DNA of 64,000 nucleotides from Amylostereum areolatum (lineage: Eukaryota; Basidiomycota; Agaricomycetes; Russulales; Stereaceae): NCBI GenBank assembly GCA_012932865.1, contig SAXG01000016.1, forward strand, positions 1 to 64,000, read 5' to 3'. The notes under the pieces are model-generated. The model saw only the letters and a list, made by a program, of their open reading frames with translations. It was not told the DNA's origin and did not search any database. Positions 34,586-51,498 of the stretch are shown here, one piece after another; the first letter of the stretch is position 1; the number at the start of each line of letters is the position of its first letter. Position numbers and translations under genes: made by a program.

Positions 34586-36139
34586 TCACAGCGCATCCTC
34601 GTCCTCGACCAGATCCCACTCCTCCTCTTCCGGGATCTTATCCGGCGACTTTTGCGATGGGCGTGGGTGCTGATTCGTGGAGTGAGTCTGGGAGGAGGAT
34701 CTTCGGGAGACGGAGGGGGCCTTTGATCGGGACGTGCGCGCACGCGACGTGGGGGTGGCGGCCGTCGCCTGGAGGAGCTGGGCAAAGTCGAGGTGGAATG
34801 TGGGCGGAGTCGGTGGGGGAAGAAAGGGGTGAGACTGGTGGGAGCGTCTGTGTGCCGAAGAGATCGATGCATGAGATTGGCTGGGGGCGGAGGGTCGGGA
34901 GAGAGGCAAACGTACCGGCCAAGGTCGGCGCTGCAGCACACGGCCCAGAGGTTGCTGAGAACGTCGCCCGCTTGGGAGAGCGGTATCTCGACGGATTGGG
35001 TGTGGGCGAGGTAGCAGACGTTGTAGAGGAGCATGGCGTACGCGGTGGTAAAGGATGAGGAAGAGGAGAGCGGGGCGCTGGCTTCGATGTAGGATTCGGA
35101 CAGGGACTGGGACAAAGCCGGTGACATGGGCGCGGCATCCTGGGAGGGGATGGCGGAGGAGGAGGAGACGTGGAGACAATGTCTTGAGGTCCATCTACGG
35201 GCAAAGCGTCAGCATGTGCGTCGGAGAAGGCGCGCAGGATGACGAACTTGGCCCAACTCCCGAGTTCGCTGCCTTTAATGGATCGGATCCAGGGCTGGCC
35301 GACGCCGAGCTTTCCTCCGCTCCAGTAGATCTCGAAGGGGAGCTTGATGCCCAAGTAAAAGGTGAGGAGGCTGAGAAAATGAATGGCGTGGGTGATGACG
35401 GCGTTTATATGATCAGGGGGGTATCCTTCACGCTCACCGTTAGCCTACGTGCCGTTGACAGAAGAGGTGGTAAAGAAAAACGCACGTCTAATGTCTCCGG
35501 GGACAGGAAGCACAAGGTCGCCGATGGTCCATTCGCCCTTTGTGCCAGCCTTGCCGCCGATGGGCGGGCGCCCGCCGACTTCGACGATGTTGAAGACCTC
35601 GACGAGCTCGGATACAAGGCCGTTTCTTGCGCGGGAAATGATGTCCGATAGAGATGCCAACTGCTGGGTTTCGCGCGAGAGCTGGGGGTCGGGCGTGGCG
35701 GTGGGCAGGAGCCTGGCCTGGGAGAGCGTGCGTCGCCTGGTCGCGAGGTTCTCCCTGAGCTGGCGCAAGCGCTGCCTGACTGGAGGAACGTGTGAGAGGG
35801 TTCGGGTGGTAAATGGATGGATGCCACGCACGACTGTCGTTGTCCTTCCTCAGCTTCGCGAGTCCGTCCTCGAGCTCCTGCACGCGCGTCTCGCCGAGCT
35901 GAACGGTCGCCCTCCGGATGCGAGTTTCCTGGACGAATCCCAGCGCCGCGGACGCCTTCTGTACCTGCTCATCGCGCTCTGGGGTGACATGTTGGATCTG
36001 TGAACGAAAGTCGCGTAGACTGGGCATGTGCCCGTGAGCAAGCTATCAATCGAAGAGATCTACGAAGAGCGCACTGGGTTCGAAGACAGTTTGCGCAGAA
36101 GAAAAGCCTTTGCTTTAGTTCGCAATTGGCGCATTCCAT
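34586..36139 (-). CDS. ATG14/Vps38-like autophagy subunit of PI3-kinase complex
   Basis: The start at 36139 gives MECANCELKQRLFFCANC: two CxxC pairs as at the N terminus of ATG14/Barkor proteins. A coiled-coil region follows (IQHVTPERDEQVQKAS... and VQLGETRVQELEDGLAKLRK, then RQRLRQLRENLATRRR). The central domain reads GDLVLPVPGDIR and, after an intron, LLTFYLGIKLPFEIYWSGGK and GQPWIRSI, the UVRAG/ATG14 fold signature. The last exon ends EEEEWDLVEDEDAL at 34586. Small introns include a 35-bp one. ATG14 recruits the Vps34-Vps15-Beclin 1 lipid kinase to autophagosome formation sites; the CxxC start favours ATG14 over Vps38. It is head-to-head with the roadblock gene. Confidence 0.75.
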
Positions 36140-36384
36140 CGCATAGCGAAGCTGGTGAAAGGCGGAGTGCGGTACGTAGATGTGACAGACGAGTACAGAC
36201 TGAGACTGCTTGCCAATGCCACTGGGGTCCTGGGGAGGGAACTGTGCTGACTCAGCGACTACGCGTTTCATCACGTGACTAGCCCTTCGACGCGCAAGTT
36301 CGCCAAGTCGTCGAACCTTCTCCGTCTCCCTTGTGTATACTCTTCTATGGCACGTTGTTTCCTCTGGATATTGTATGCATTATC
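36140..36384. promoter_or_regulatory. Divergent promoter, ATG14-like / roadblock
   Basis: 245 bp between opposite start codons. It must hold both promoters. A tcacgtga E-box-like palindrome lies near 36272. I see no canonical TATA box. Confidence 0.45.
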
Positions 36385-36926
36385 ATGACTGAACGAGTGA
36401 GCGCAGACATCTCAAGTCCCATCACCTCCGCCCACCAGTACAAGTACAACCTTCCCCGCGGCAACATCCACCGCGTCTACCGCGATCCCCACACCACCCG
36501 AACTCGAGCAAACGCTTGCGCTCCTGTCTGGCCACCGATCCGTGCTCGGATATCTCCTTCTATCTCGCGGGCAGCCGGTCAGCATCATTCGTCCATTCGG
36601 GCGTCGTGTTCGAGGGAGAGCAAGGACGAAAGTACGCCACCGCGGTCGCGAAGATGGTGGAGGATGTGCAGGGCGCGTTGGTCGAAGTCAGCGGGGAGGT
36701 CAACGATGGGGTGCGTCTTGGCATTTTCTATCTCGCATTTCTACGGCGCATAGTTCTGACGCGAAAGCCAGGACGACATCCGATTCATGCGCATACGCAC
36801 CAAGCGTCACGAACTCATGATATCACCCGGTATGTCTCACTCCCTCCTTTCCCCCCCTCCCCTACCCACATCCCACGCGCAGACAGAAGATACCTACTGG
36901 CGGTGCTGCACGACCCCACCACATAG
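36385..36926 (+). CDS. Roadblock/LC7-type dynein light chain (frameshifted)
   Basis: The sequence LEQTLALLSGHRSVLGYLLL, then HSGVVFEGEQGRKYATAVAK, MVEDVQGALVEVSGE, DDIRFMRIRTKRHELMISP and a final exon DRRYLLAVLHDPTT match the roadblock/LC7 family, which dimerises on dynein intermediate chain. Introns near 36712-36772 and 36831-36882 have good ends. Between YLLLSRG and the VHSGVV block (about 36555-36600) the frame changes by one base. The N terminus also does not join the ATG at 36385 without a shift. The protein is normally about 95-110 residues and highly conserved, so a base-calling error is likely, but a damaged gene is possible. Confidence 0.7.
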
Positions 36927-38624
36927 CATCCCCCAGCACCCGCCCTTACGTTCCATACCCCCTATGTTTGTATCGTATCGCATCCTCAGCTCTCCTGTCT
37001 CTCGCATTCCCGCCGCACTATCTTCGTCTTTTCGTAATCACCATCATCGTCATCGCCCCGCCCCCTCGCGCGTAAGTAACACGGCACCAGCGCAAATTAT
37101 TTTCCTTGGTATGGTTTTAGTTGTCCGTCTCTGATGCTGCTAAAGCGCCCACGCCACGTTTGTGACACCGATAACTGACTTTTGAAATCAAGTCAGAACC
37201 AGCGTTGCCTATCGGACGAGCGGGCAGTTGGAGGATGGACGGGTGTGCGCGCTGCTCGGCCGGTACCCGCCATGTGTCTGAATCGGGGACCCTTTCGCGC
37301 GAGCTGGACGGTATCATCTGGCTCTGGCGTTCCAATCGGTGGGAATGGTCCCGCGGCGAGCGCACGCACTGAGCACGCAAAGCCAGAGCTGAGGCACGTC
37401 ACGTCGGCGACCGTGGCCAACGACGTTTTGCATTTTTTTTCGCCCTGGCTTTCGGCGAGGCCAATCGAGAGGCACGGCGCCCCGCCAATCGACGTAGATC
37501 GACGTCGAGGACATTTACGAATCTCGGAAAGTGCAGTGCCTCGGTCTTCTGTCAACATGGCGCCCCTTTTGAAGGAGGGTCGAGACGGATGTACATAAAC
37601 TGTAAGATACACATCATATCGTACTACCGAGCGCTGGCTCGCGCTGACGTCCGACTAGTATGCGACAGGAGGAAGCACACGCACGTTCGCAAACCGGCGA
37701 TGCGCACAACAACGTAGAGCGTTCAGGAGATCCTGTACGTTAGACCGTCCGCGCGGACGTCCGTTTCGCTTTTTTGGCGAGGGATCGCACCCGTGGGACG
37801 CACGGATCGTGCGACCGGGGCCGCTATCTGGAACATGGGGGCAGAAGAAAAGACGATTGTGCGGCGGGCGATCCACCCGTCCATCTAGCTGATGCGGCTG
37901 CGTCGTCGAGCGCGTTTTTGCCTCCGTCTCCGATTGCGTAGGCTCGTCGGCGCGAAAGAGGACGTCGCGCGCAAATGCGCTGTGGGTGGGAGCAGTGCCC
38001 TTCTCGCGATCGGGTTAATGAAAGGCACGCGCAGGACTGCTGGTGGTGAGATCGAGGAGGACTGGACGTCGAGAGGCGACGGCGGGCGACTTGGCCTTTG
38101 AGAGCCTCGTGGCGTCCGTGCCGGCCGAGTGGCGGTGTCGACGTCGGTGTCGGTCGCCGGGTGCAGTTGCGGTTCCTCTTTTCAATTCCCGTTCTTTTCC
38201 TTCCCTTCTGGCGTCGAACCCAAGGAACGGGGACTGATAGGTCGGCGAAAAAAAGGGAGTCTGGTGATGGACGATGTCTGACTTGAGGGGGTGCTGATTT
38301 TTTTTTTTGCAATGGGGTGGGGTTCTCTGGAGGAGGGAGGAATAATACTTTATTATAGGATGCGATTGGGCGGGGGAACCGGTTTCACACTGATTCAGAT
38401 GCAGATGGAATAATTGACAGCTCCACTTTACAGGCCGCATTGGACGCCGTTAAGTACCTACGGTCGCTTAGCCCAAGCTCAAGCTTAAGACCTTCGCTTT
38501 TATAGCGCAATCCCAAGCCATCGATCGTCTCCATCGCCAGATCCACCCCCACTTTCCCTTGACTATATCTCACTCCCTCGCCGTTCCCTCTCACTCTCTC
38601 CCCTTCTCCTTTCTCCTCTTCGCC
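36927..38624. other. Intergenic, no supported gene
   Basis: About 1.7 kb of mixed composition with short open frames only. A T run at 37431-37441 and another at 38299-38308 are present. The last 150 bp (pyrimidine-rich, ending just before 38625) probably hold the promoter and leader of the Zn2Cys6 gene. I recognise no conserved protein here. Confidence 0.45.
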
Positions 38625-40076
38625 ATGGCAAGGTCCTCGTCGGATGCCACTGGCGTACGCACACGCTCCTCCGCTCGCAGGAACGACAACGCCGTACGTG
38701 TTACCCCGTTCTCGCGCGATTCGCCTCCCCCCTCACGCAGTCACGTCGCAGGCCTTCATCGCCCCCACGACCGGTGTCATCGACCTCTCGTGCAATACCC
38801 AGTATCCCGCCAGCATCGCGCGTCCCAGCCGGCCCTTCATGCGCGCGCTCGATACCCGCATCCCGCTCCTGTCCCCCTCCCCCAGCTCGTCATCCCCCTC
38901 CTCGTGCTCCTCCGCCTCGCCCACCCACTCCGATCCGGACGACGCGTGGAATCTCGTGCCCTACCACATCTCCTGGGGCCATGAGTACCAGGAATACCGC
39001 GCCGGCACGCTCCCTGGGCCCGAAGGCGACTGCATCTTCCTCCGCTCGCCGACCCCGCTCAAAAACCAGCGCACGACCGAGGCCTGCAAGAAGTGTCGGG
39101 AGCGCAAGGCCAAGGTACGCCCTTCTCCCCCTATTTCTCCGCCGTAACTGACCGCGATAACGCCTTCCCAGTGCACGGGTGGACGTCCAGGATGCGCCCG
39201 CTGCACCGCGCGCAACTACGTCTGCGAGTACGCGTCCGAAATCGCCGCCGCCGCCTCCTCCGCGTCCGACGCCAGCCCCGCCCCAGAACGTCTGAGCAGC
39301 GTCGCCAAGAACCGCAAACGCCGCCGCGACGCCGCCGCCCCCCCCACCGACGCCGTGCGCATCGCGTCTGGGGACGGGCGCGTGTCCGGGTACGACGCCA
39401 TGGTGCCGGTCAAGCTCGAGGACGGGCCGCTGCTCTCGTTCGACACGCTCGGGTACCCGGACAGCCCGACGTCGGCCACGAACTGGGAGGGCTCGACGCC
39501 GAGCGACGAGTACAGCTCCGGCGAGCCCTGGGCGTTCGCGTATCCGCAGTCCCCGCTCGGGAGCGGGGACGTCTCGCCCACGTCCTTCTTCGAGCACGAC
39601 ATGGCGGCGTTCATCGCGGACGAGGGCGCGCGGATGCACGGCGGGAGCGCGCACGCGGGGATCCTCGCGCCCCAGCCCGTGCGCAGGTCGTCGGTGGTGG
39701 AGCTCGAGTCGGGCGAGGCGTCGGAGGGCATGGGCATGGGCATGGACGTGGGCATGGGTGGCGGCGCGCAGGGGGGGATGGACACGATGATGATGCAGGC
39801 GATGTACGGGGAGAGCTCGGGAGGGATATGCTCGTCGTCTCCGGTCGAGCATGAGCTCGGGTATGGGATCCCCGTCTACATCGAGTGAGTACTCCTGCCG
39901 CCATTTCCCCCTTTTCCGAGCTGAATATCCCCCCCCCCCGTAGAGCAACGGAGCCATCGTACCACGACGGCTACCTCGCGCACGCGCACCCAAACCTCCA
40001 CCCGGCCTACCACGATCTCTCCCTCTCCCACTTCGCGCACTATCCCGCGTCGGATACTTACGTCTCCTTCGCATAA
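38625..40076 (+). CDS. Zn2Cys6 fungal transcription factor
   Basis: Four exons (38625-38693, 38752-39114, 39172-39884, 39944-40076) join in frame. A Zn(II)2Cys6 cluster CKKCRERKAKCTGGRPGCARC spans the exon 2/3 junction at about residues 136-163, with CX2CX6CX6CX2CX6C spacing and the usual basic residues between cysteines 2 and 3. This is a DNA-binding domain found almost only in fungi. The rest is acidic, serine-rich, with Met/Gly repeats (about 39730-39800) and no visible middle homology region. The cluster sits unusually far from the N terminus. Targets are unknown. The third intron (39885-39943) ends after a long C run. Confidence 0.82.
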
Positions 40077-41398
40077 TACCTTTCGTTCTTCCCCGCCCGC
40101 GCCCCCCCCCCCCCCCCCCCCCCCCCACCACCACCAACACACCCACCCGAGTCGCTCCTTTCCTTCCCTCGAACTTTGTAATATTTTCTCCTCTGCATTC
40201 CCCATCGCCTGCTGTTTCGTTGCAATCACAACCAAGAAGTACTTTAGCGCGCCGCCCGCGGGGGGGCTTCGGCGCGCATGCCATAACTTGTTCGATACAC
40301 TGTCACCAGCTACTTGTTACAATAGTCCAATAACTACATACCGCTCTATACACCCACCCTACTTACCACGCACCCCAAACCACCTATACGTGTATAAATT
40401 TCTGTACGGATTTCCGGTCGTCCCTCGCGCTCGGCGCATCATATCAGGCCTGGCGGTGTCATCACTGGCATGTCTCACAAAGTCGGATAAACGGCTGGGG
40501 CGCGCCTCCGTCGCTGGCACGGCGGGCGGGGCACCGTACTTAGTGCGCGGATCTCGGGCGCACGGCGGGTCTCACCACCCTCAGGCCGCAAGAGGCCGCA
40601 AGGCGCGGTGCGCGCCGTTGTCACGAGTGATATCACTGTGATCAGGGGGGTACGAACGCTGACTGGCGGGCTAAACAAACAGATGTCGTCCATGGACGGG
40701 TCGGAATGTCGGGGCTCAGGCTCATGATCAGCGTGCTGTCGGAGCGCACCTACATCTCCATTCGATTCGCCCTGATCTGGAATAAGCATGAGAAGTCGTG
40801 CGGCGTGCTTCTTCGCCATCGTCGTCTAGGGGGCGTGCAGGTAGTGCAGGTCCGTGATAAGGAAAGGAGGGGCAGAAAAGGAGGTCTGGGAGAAGAGAAT
40901 TGCCGTCGAACGTTTGTGGCACCGCGAGGGTACGCATCTTCTCGGCCGATGTTGAATTGCATGGCAAGTGGATGGTCATGGAGCTGTAGTACCGTGTTGA
41001 GGCTAGAGAGCTGGAGAGCGAAACAAGGCCGATGAGGATCTCGACGGGACGACGCAGAGCATCTCGCGAACCGTCCACCCAGCCGTGCAGCCCGTGCATA
41101 CTTTAACGCTTTGTGTCCACGATGGAGCAGCGGTCCAGTTGAATTAGATTGTGCGCACAGTATCGTAAGAGCGAAAAAAAATGGGAGAGAATGCACGGGT
41201 CCAGCAGCTTCGCGATTGCGAAGAACCAAACCGACGTCCCCGCGAAGAAAGGGTATCCACACCAAAAAAAACAAAGGCAGCAGGAACAGAGCATATACAT
41301 ATCGTACCAGGTCGTCAGCAAAGGTCGTCACTATACGCAAAAGTCAGCGCGCTTCCCCACACGCAACCGCGCAAAAGCGTACCCCACCAAGGAGCGCC
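40077..41398. other. Intergenic with C homopolymer
   Basis: Contains a run of roughly 26 C residues at about 40101-40126, a likely unreliable length. No supported gene. A convergent arrangement puts the 3' ends of the Zn2Cys6 gene and the following minus-strand gene here. Confidence 0.5.
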
Positions 41399-42715
41399 TC
41401 ACTCCGGCCCTCTCCTCGCCAGAAACGCGCCCATGTCCCCCTTCCCGACGCCCCTCCTCGGCCCGCCCAGCCCAGAACTCGGAAACCCGCCGCCACCGCC
41501 GGCGAACACGACGCCCAGCCCGTCCACGTTCACGCGCGGGAGCCCCATGTCGTGCGGGAAGCCCTCGAACTCGACCCCGACCTCGGCGTCCTCACGCGCC
41601 ACGGCCGGCTCCGCGTCGGGGAACTGGGAGGCCACGGGGGAGAGCAGGTTCTGCGACTGCGACGTCGCGGACGAGGACGATTTTTTCGAGGAGGACGATT
41701 TCGAGGACTTGGACTTGGATTTTTTGCGGCGGGGCGGGGCGAGGGCGGTGGGTGAGAGCTGGGAGAGAGCGGTGGGCGAGAGTGGGGGCTGGGAGTGGGA
41801 ATGGGAGTGGGATCGGGCTTGGATCGGGGACTGGGAGAGGTAGTGGTGGTTGTAGGTGGCGGGGGTCGGACTTTGCAAGTTGGAAACCGACGTCGTCGTC
41901 CGCGAGCGCGAGCCCGACCCGTCCTGCGAGCCGGAGCCGACGTGGGCGCGACGGGTGTACATCTGCGCGTCGAAATCCGCGGCATCCGCGTCCGGATCGT
42001 CGTCGTACGCCTGCGCGTCGCGCGAGGCGGCGGTGGAGCTGGCGTGGGTGTCGGTGTGGGAGACGGAGCTCGAGTCGGAACGGAGGAAGGGCGAGGGGAG
42101 CGCGCCGTGCGTCATCGTATTGAGGGGCGCCCCGCCGCTGCCCTGGAAGCCCTCGAACGCGCCCTCGCCGCCTTGGGCCGCGAGCGCGAGCGCGGCGCGC
42201 TTCATCTCTTTCCGTGCACGCCGTCGGGCTTTGCGTTCCGCGCGCTCGCGCGCCTCGTGCGCCTCGTGCTCGCGCTGCGCCTGCTCGAGCGCGAGGCGCG
42301 ACTGGATGGCGGACGTGTCGAGCGGGGCGGCATCCGAGTCGAGGGTGGACGACGAGAGCGTGTTCGCGTCGTGTCGGCGTCCTCGCGCCGGTCTGCCCTC
42401 GCGGCCCTCGTCCTCGTCCTCGGGGAGATGAATGGGAGGCTTGCCGAAGAGGTCGTACCCGAACAGCCGGATCGTCTTCGGGAATCGGGATTTGGGCCGT
42501 CGGCGGGGGCGTCCGCGGCCTGGATTTGAGTGGAGGGAGAGGGTCTCGGCGTCGAGAGAGGCGGAGGAGGAGGATGCGTCGGCGAGGAGGGCGTCGAGGT
42601 CGTCGTAGCGCGGGGGCGCGGGGGCGTGGTCGTTATTGGGAGAGCGAGAGCGGAAGCAGGAAAGGCACGGGGAGAGGAGGGCGTGGGCGGTGTCGGACCA
42701 GGAGAAGGAATCCAT
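41399..42715 (-). CDS. Conserved basidiomycete hypothetical protein
   Basis: Single-exon frame of 438 residues starting at 42715 (MDSFSWSDTAHALLSPCLSCF). It has an N-terminal Cys/Ser segment and a YDDLDALLAD motif. A TIRLFGYDLFGKPPI segment near residues 95-110, a charged EHEAHEARERAERKARRRAR helix and a serine/proline-rich C-terminal half with a lysine/serine run (KKSKSKSSKSSSSKK) follow. No catalytic domain is recognised. The composition suggests a largely disordered scaffold or regulatory protein. Codon use and length support a real gene despite GC-rich shadow frames on the opposite strand. Confidence 0.65.
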   Translation of the reverse strand: MDSFSWSDTAHALLSPCLSCFRSRSPNNDHAPAPPRYDDLDALLADASSSSASLDAETLSLHSNPGRGRPRRRPKSRFPKTIRLFGYDLFGKPPIHLPEDEDEGREGRPARGRRHDANTLSSSTLDSDAAPLDTSAIQSRLALEQAQREHEAHEARERAERKARRRARKEMKRAALALAAQGGEGAFEGFQGSGGAPLNTMTHGALPSPFLRSDSSSVSHTDTHASSTAASRDAQAYDDDPDADAADFDAQMYTRRAHVGSGSQDGSGSRSRTTTSVSNLQSPTPATYNHHYLSQSPIQARSHSHSHSQPPLSPTALSQLSPTALAPPRRKKSKSKSSKSSSSKKSSSSATSQSQNLLSPVASQFPDAEPAVAREDAEVGVEFEGFPHDMGLPRVNVDGLGVVFAGGGGGFPSSGLGGPRRGVGKGDMGAFLARRGPE

Positions 42716-43126
42716 CGTGCTCGCTGTTCGCGACGATGAGCGCAGGGTTACGGTGGAGGCGGAGGACAAGCCTGGGACAACCTGCCAGTGCTTTTAGTCG
42801 GCTCAGGCTTGCGGCTTTGCGGGGCGCCGGCCGGGCGGCAATTCGTGTTTCACATGAACAAGTCGATTGCAGAAAATCGCAACCAAATTATCTATATCGG
42901 ATTCGTCGTACGGTGTATAGTAGCATACCTAGTAGAAATATACGAGGGCGAGCACAGCGCAATTTACAATCACAGTAAGTAAGTAATCGAGAACGGGAGA
43001 AAAGCGGTCGTCTGCCCACCGGCAGACGCCCCACAGACAAAGCACGGCAAAGCATACGGAATGAAAAGCGAATAAAAAGATCAGCACCCGACACCCTCCC
43101 AACCGTCACGGCCAGTATGACGGTCC
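42716..43126. other. Short intergenic region
   Basis: About 400 bp between the start of the 41.4 kb gene and the 3' end of SMC5. It should contain the promoter of the former and the 3' UTR of SMC5. No motif is called. Confidence 0.5.
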
Positions 43127-47949
<4,823 letters not shown>

Positions 47950-48430
47950 GGAAAAGGCAGAGAGACACGGAGGAAAAGGAGGTGATGGCACTGACAGAGA
48001 GTCGCGACACAGGTGAAGATCGCGCAAGCGCTCATCTATGGAATAGTTCCCACGCCATCTTCAGCCACACACGCGTTCAAAGCGGCGCCACCGCTTGTGA
48101 CAGCACTACTGTATGTTACACTGTCTAGTATGTAGACGCAGTACACCTTGCCACTCAAAGTTACAGTACTTCGACCACTCGCACTTTACTCCTGAGAATT
48201 GAGCAGCACTAAATCACTATTAAACTTATACTCAGAACGACTGTCTTCTGAGTAAGGTCAGCCACGGAGACTACTATTAAAGTACACTTTAAGCAACATG
48301 GTATAGAACTCCGAAACGACGGTAGCGATATAGTTTGTATGTAGAGTAAGGAGCAGCGACGGACAGAACCAAAAACAACCACCAGAAACCCCGGTCATAC
48401 TCACCCTGGATCGACCAGAACGTACAGACA
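47950..48430. other. Intergenic, SMC5 promoter region
   Basis: About 480 bp upstream of SMC5 and downstream of the proline-rich gene. No conserved reading frame. A pair of short direct repeats (tactattaaa-like) occurs around 48215-48280. Confidence 0.45.
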
Positions 48431-50781
48431 TCAGCCCAAAGGTTTCCAGCCTTCTCCCGCCGGCCACTTCATCCCATCTCTTTCCCCCCTACCCCTCCTC
48501 TCTCTTGCCCTCTCTCTCTCCCGCTCATCCTCGTCCGATTCCGCCTCTAGGTCAACGCCAAGGCCCCCATCGCTACTCGACGCACTCGCCGGTTCAGGCG
48601 TGGTTACAAGCCTGTCCGTGGCCTCCCCGGTCCTCCACAGACCCGTCGACGTAGGGATGTTGATAAACCCGCGTCTACTGAGCCCCGCCTCGGCCTTATA
48701 CCGCGCCGCGTCCAACCGAGGCCCCAGCCCGCTCAGCGTCTTCTGGAACTGCGCCAGCGGCTGCCCGCCACCGCCGTCGCGGCCCCTGTCCTCCCGATCC
48801 CGAGAGCGTTCCCGTGAGCCCGCGGACGAAAGCGACATGTGCCGCGCGAGTTTGGGGAAAGACGTCGCGGAAGACGGGAACGTCGTCGTGCTGGGCGACG
48901 CCAGCTGCACGCTTTCCGGGCGCGGGCGGCGGAGAGGCGGCGGGGCCGGCGGGGGCACGGGGTGGTGCATCGACTTGGAGCGCGTTGTCCGCGGCGAGGG
49001 CGAGCTGGGCCAATCCGAAGGCAAACCCATGCCGGGGCCGGGTGTTTTCCGGTCTGGGTGGAGGGGAGGCGGGAGAGGGAGGTCGGTGGTGGGACGAGAC
49101 GGTGAGCGAATGGGTGAGCGTGAGCGTGAGGGCGCACGGGGAAGCGCAGCGCCAGCAATTTGCTCGAAAGATGCGGTAGAGGAGGTTGCGGAGGAAGGCG
49201 GAGGGCTCAACCTCCGTCGTGGAGGCAGAGCTGGAATAAACCTGTCGTCCGAGGACACGGTTGAGGCCGGGGCCGAGATCGCGCGGCCGTTCTTGGTAGG
49301 GCTCACGCTGCCCGCGCGAGATCCGTTCGTGGGCGACGGTCCACTCTTCTTCAACACCTGCAGCACGAGCGTCTGCGCGCGCTGCTCCTCCGCCTTCTTG
49401 GCGTCCTGCGCGGCCTTGCTCGCTTGCAGAGACTGTTTCATGAGCGCGCTGGTGAGGTGCGGCACTTTGGGCATCACGGGCGGGGGCGGGGGCTTGGACG
49501 GAGTATGGGGTGCGACGGAGATGGAAGAAGATCGGGGAGGGATGACGGGAGGAGGTTTGCGCGGAGGCAAAGGGGGGAGTTTGTGATCCTGGGGCTGTCT
49601 TCCTACTCCGGGCGAGGACACGGACGCGGAGCTGGTGTGGATCGTCTTCGAACGCGCCACGAATGGATTTGAGGCGTGGTGTCCGACGACAGGCTTGTCC
49701 GAGGAGGGGCGTGGTGGTGGTAGTGGCGGTGCGGGATGGTCGATGGAGAGGGCGTGGAACGGATTCATGTCCGAGGTTGGGAGATCGGATGTTGTACCGT
49801 TGGAAGGTTGACGGATGCGGATGGGTGGTGCTGGGGGAAGACGCGCTGGCGCTTCGTTGGACGCTTTCCGTATCCTCGAGGAGGTAGGGGTAGTCTGCAG
49901 GTCCACTTCCACGATCGTCAGTACGAAGTGGACAGAGATAAAACGGAGAAAATATAGGGGGGAAAGAGTGTAAGAATTCTCCATATAACCTGGAACGGGT
50001 GCAGGATTGCAATCGCAATGCACCAACCAAAATAGAGACCGTCCACCGCAATGTTGGAAGACAAGTTCATTGAGCGGAATTCTGCTTGCAACCGCCGCGC
50101 TCGACCTGGTCTGCCATCCACTCTCCCCGTGATGATCTTTTGAGGTCTCTGGGAGCGCCGAACGCGACCCATTTCGCACAGCGTGCTCCCCATCATTTCG
50201 CACCCTCAGAGCCTATGCGGTGAGGCGACTCGTCCCCCAGATCGGAGTCCACAAACGGGAAGACATCGATGGTGTCCATGCCCGAGGCAGCGCCAAGGCC
50301 GTACTCCACCACGCGCGCGCAGCATCGGGGGGTCCCAGTTGCATTCCCGCGCCCCCCGCCCACGCAAGATATGTAGCAAAAGCCACTCACCCTGGGAAAA
50401 GACCAGATTGCGGTCGACTTCCGCGCCATTCCGAACATGCAATACGATGCGGAGGAGGGCAAAAAACTGGTTCCCTGTAAGCGCGTTGTCGCTCGCGGTA
50501 GGGGTGAACAGTCGTAAGATCTACACAGCCGAACACTTCAACGCTGGTGCGCTGGCATACGCAGAGTCAAAACGCACCTGGTCAAGATCGGAGACCGAAA
50601 GGTCCTGGTAGCGGCCTCGCAGCCAGGCGCGGGCCTCGCGGATGGAGACCGAGAGCTTTTCGTAGTGGACGTCTTCGAGGTCAAAAGTATCCGGGGCGAG
50701 GATGTCGGCTAGTGAAGATGTAAAGAAGGAATACTCTTCGTCGTTGAGGGCGGAAACGTGGAGGGCGAGCGGCCGCTGCAT
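48431..50781 (-). CDS. Proline-rich protein with EH-like N-terminal helices
   Basis: The start at 50781 gives MQRPLALHVSALNDEEYSFF and LAPDTFDLEDVHYEKLSV, then after an intron ILRLFTPTASDNALTGNQFF and ALLRIVLHVRNGAEVDRNL, a helical region that resembles an EH-type fold (weak). The remaining 480 or so residues are one large exon (48431-49950) rich in proline and serine with PPLPPRKPPP-type repeats (SH3 ligands), a helix LMKQSLQASKAAQDAKKAEE, and an acidic, arginine-rich end EWKP-like. Such proteins are conserved in Agaricomycetes and probably link membrane or actin machinery. Function is inferred from composition only. Confidence 0.6.
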
Positions 50782-51498
50782 GGGAGAACGAGTGAAGGGG
50801 TGGTGATGCGCGCCGGCACGCCTTTCCCCTGTCTGCACCGCTTACGCACAGATGTTGACTCAGCCACTCCTCGAATAATAATCATGTGGGCACGCAATGC
50901 CGTACATACAGATCGACAGTCGACTGTCATCTGTGCAAGGTCTGCTATAGTATAAGGAGACTACAAGCAACGGAAAGGCTGAAGCTGAAGCTTGAAGCTT
51001 GAAGAGTGTATGTGACAGTGTCGGAAGTTACATAAAGTGACGAGGAGGACGGTCGACGAGATCCGACTGATATTCCGACATGTATCGTGCACCACTACAC
51101 GGGCTGGTAGAAGATACAGTACAGCTCATTCAGCTAAAGAAACGAGAGTTTCATGATACCATTGGACGAGGACCCAAGGCGACCAGCAAATGCGCACACA
51201 CCAAAGCCTTCTAGAGCCCATAACCAGAGAGCAGTGCGACGTGAACTATCGGCGATCTTGACATACTCGCAGCGAAGAAACACCTTGACGTAGGATGGCT
51301 TGAGTGGGCAGTCTGGCTTGAGTGGGCAGTCCCCATGGACACTGGACAGAGCTTAGTGGACAACATGTGCAATATAAGTTATGAACACAAGATAAGTAGA
51401 GAAGTCGCACGCGACGAATGACCGGGAGGCACTTGACCTAACAGTAACGAGATTAGCATACAGATCCGCCGCCCCAGTAAGAACACGCTCACAAGAAA
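50782..51498. other. Intergenic, no supported gene
   Basis: About 700 bp. It contains a short gcttgaa repeat at about 50985-51005 and no conserved frame. It lies between the proline-rich gene start and the VPS29 3' end. Confidence 0.5.

Noticed and set aside
38890..40284. Minus-strand open frame of 464 codons opposite the Zn2Cys6 gene
   Set aside because: It is a GC-rich antisense shadow with Arg/Gly-rich low-complexity product and no motif; the plus-strand gene has introns and a clear domain.
41149..42123. Plus-strand frames of 200-324 codons in the 41-42 kb region
   Set aside because: Shadows of the 438-residue minus-strand gene; products are Arg/Ser low complexity.
48600..49586. Plus-strand frame of 328 codons opposite the proline-rich gene
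   Set aside because: Antisense shadow caused by GC bias; the minus frame is longer, conserved in composition and continues into upstream exons.
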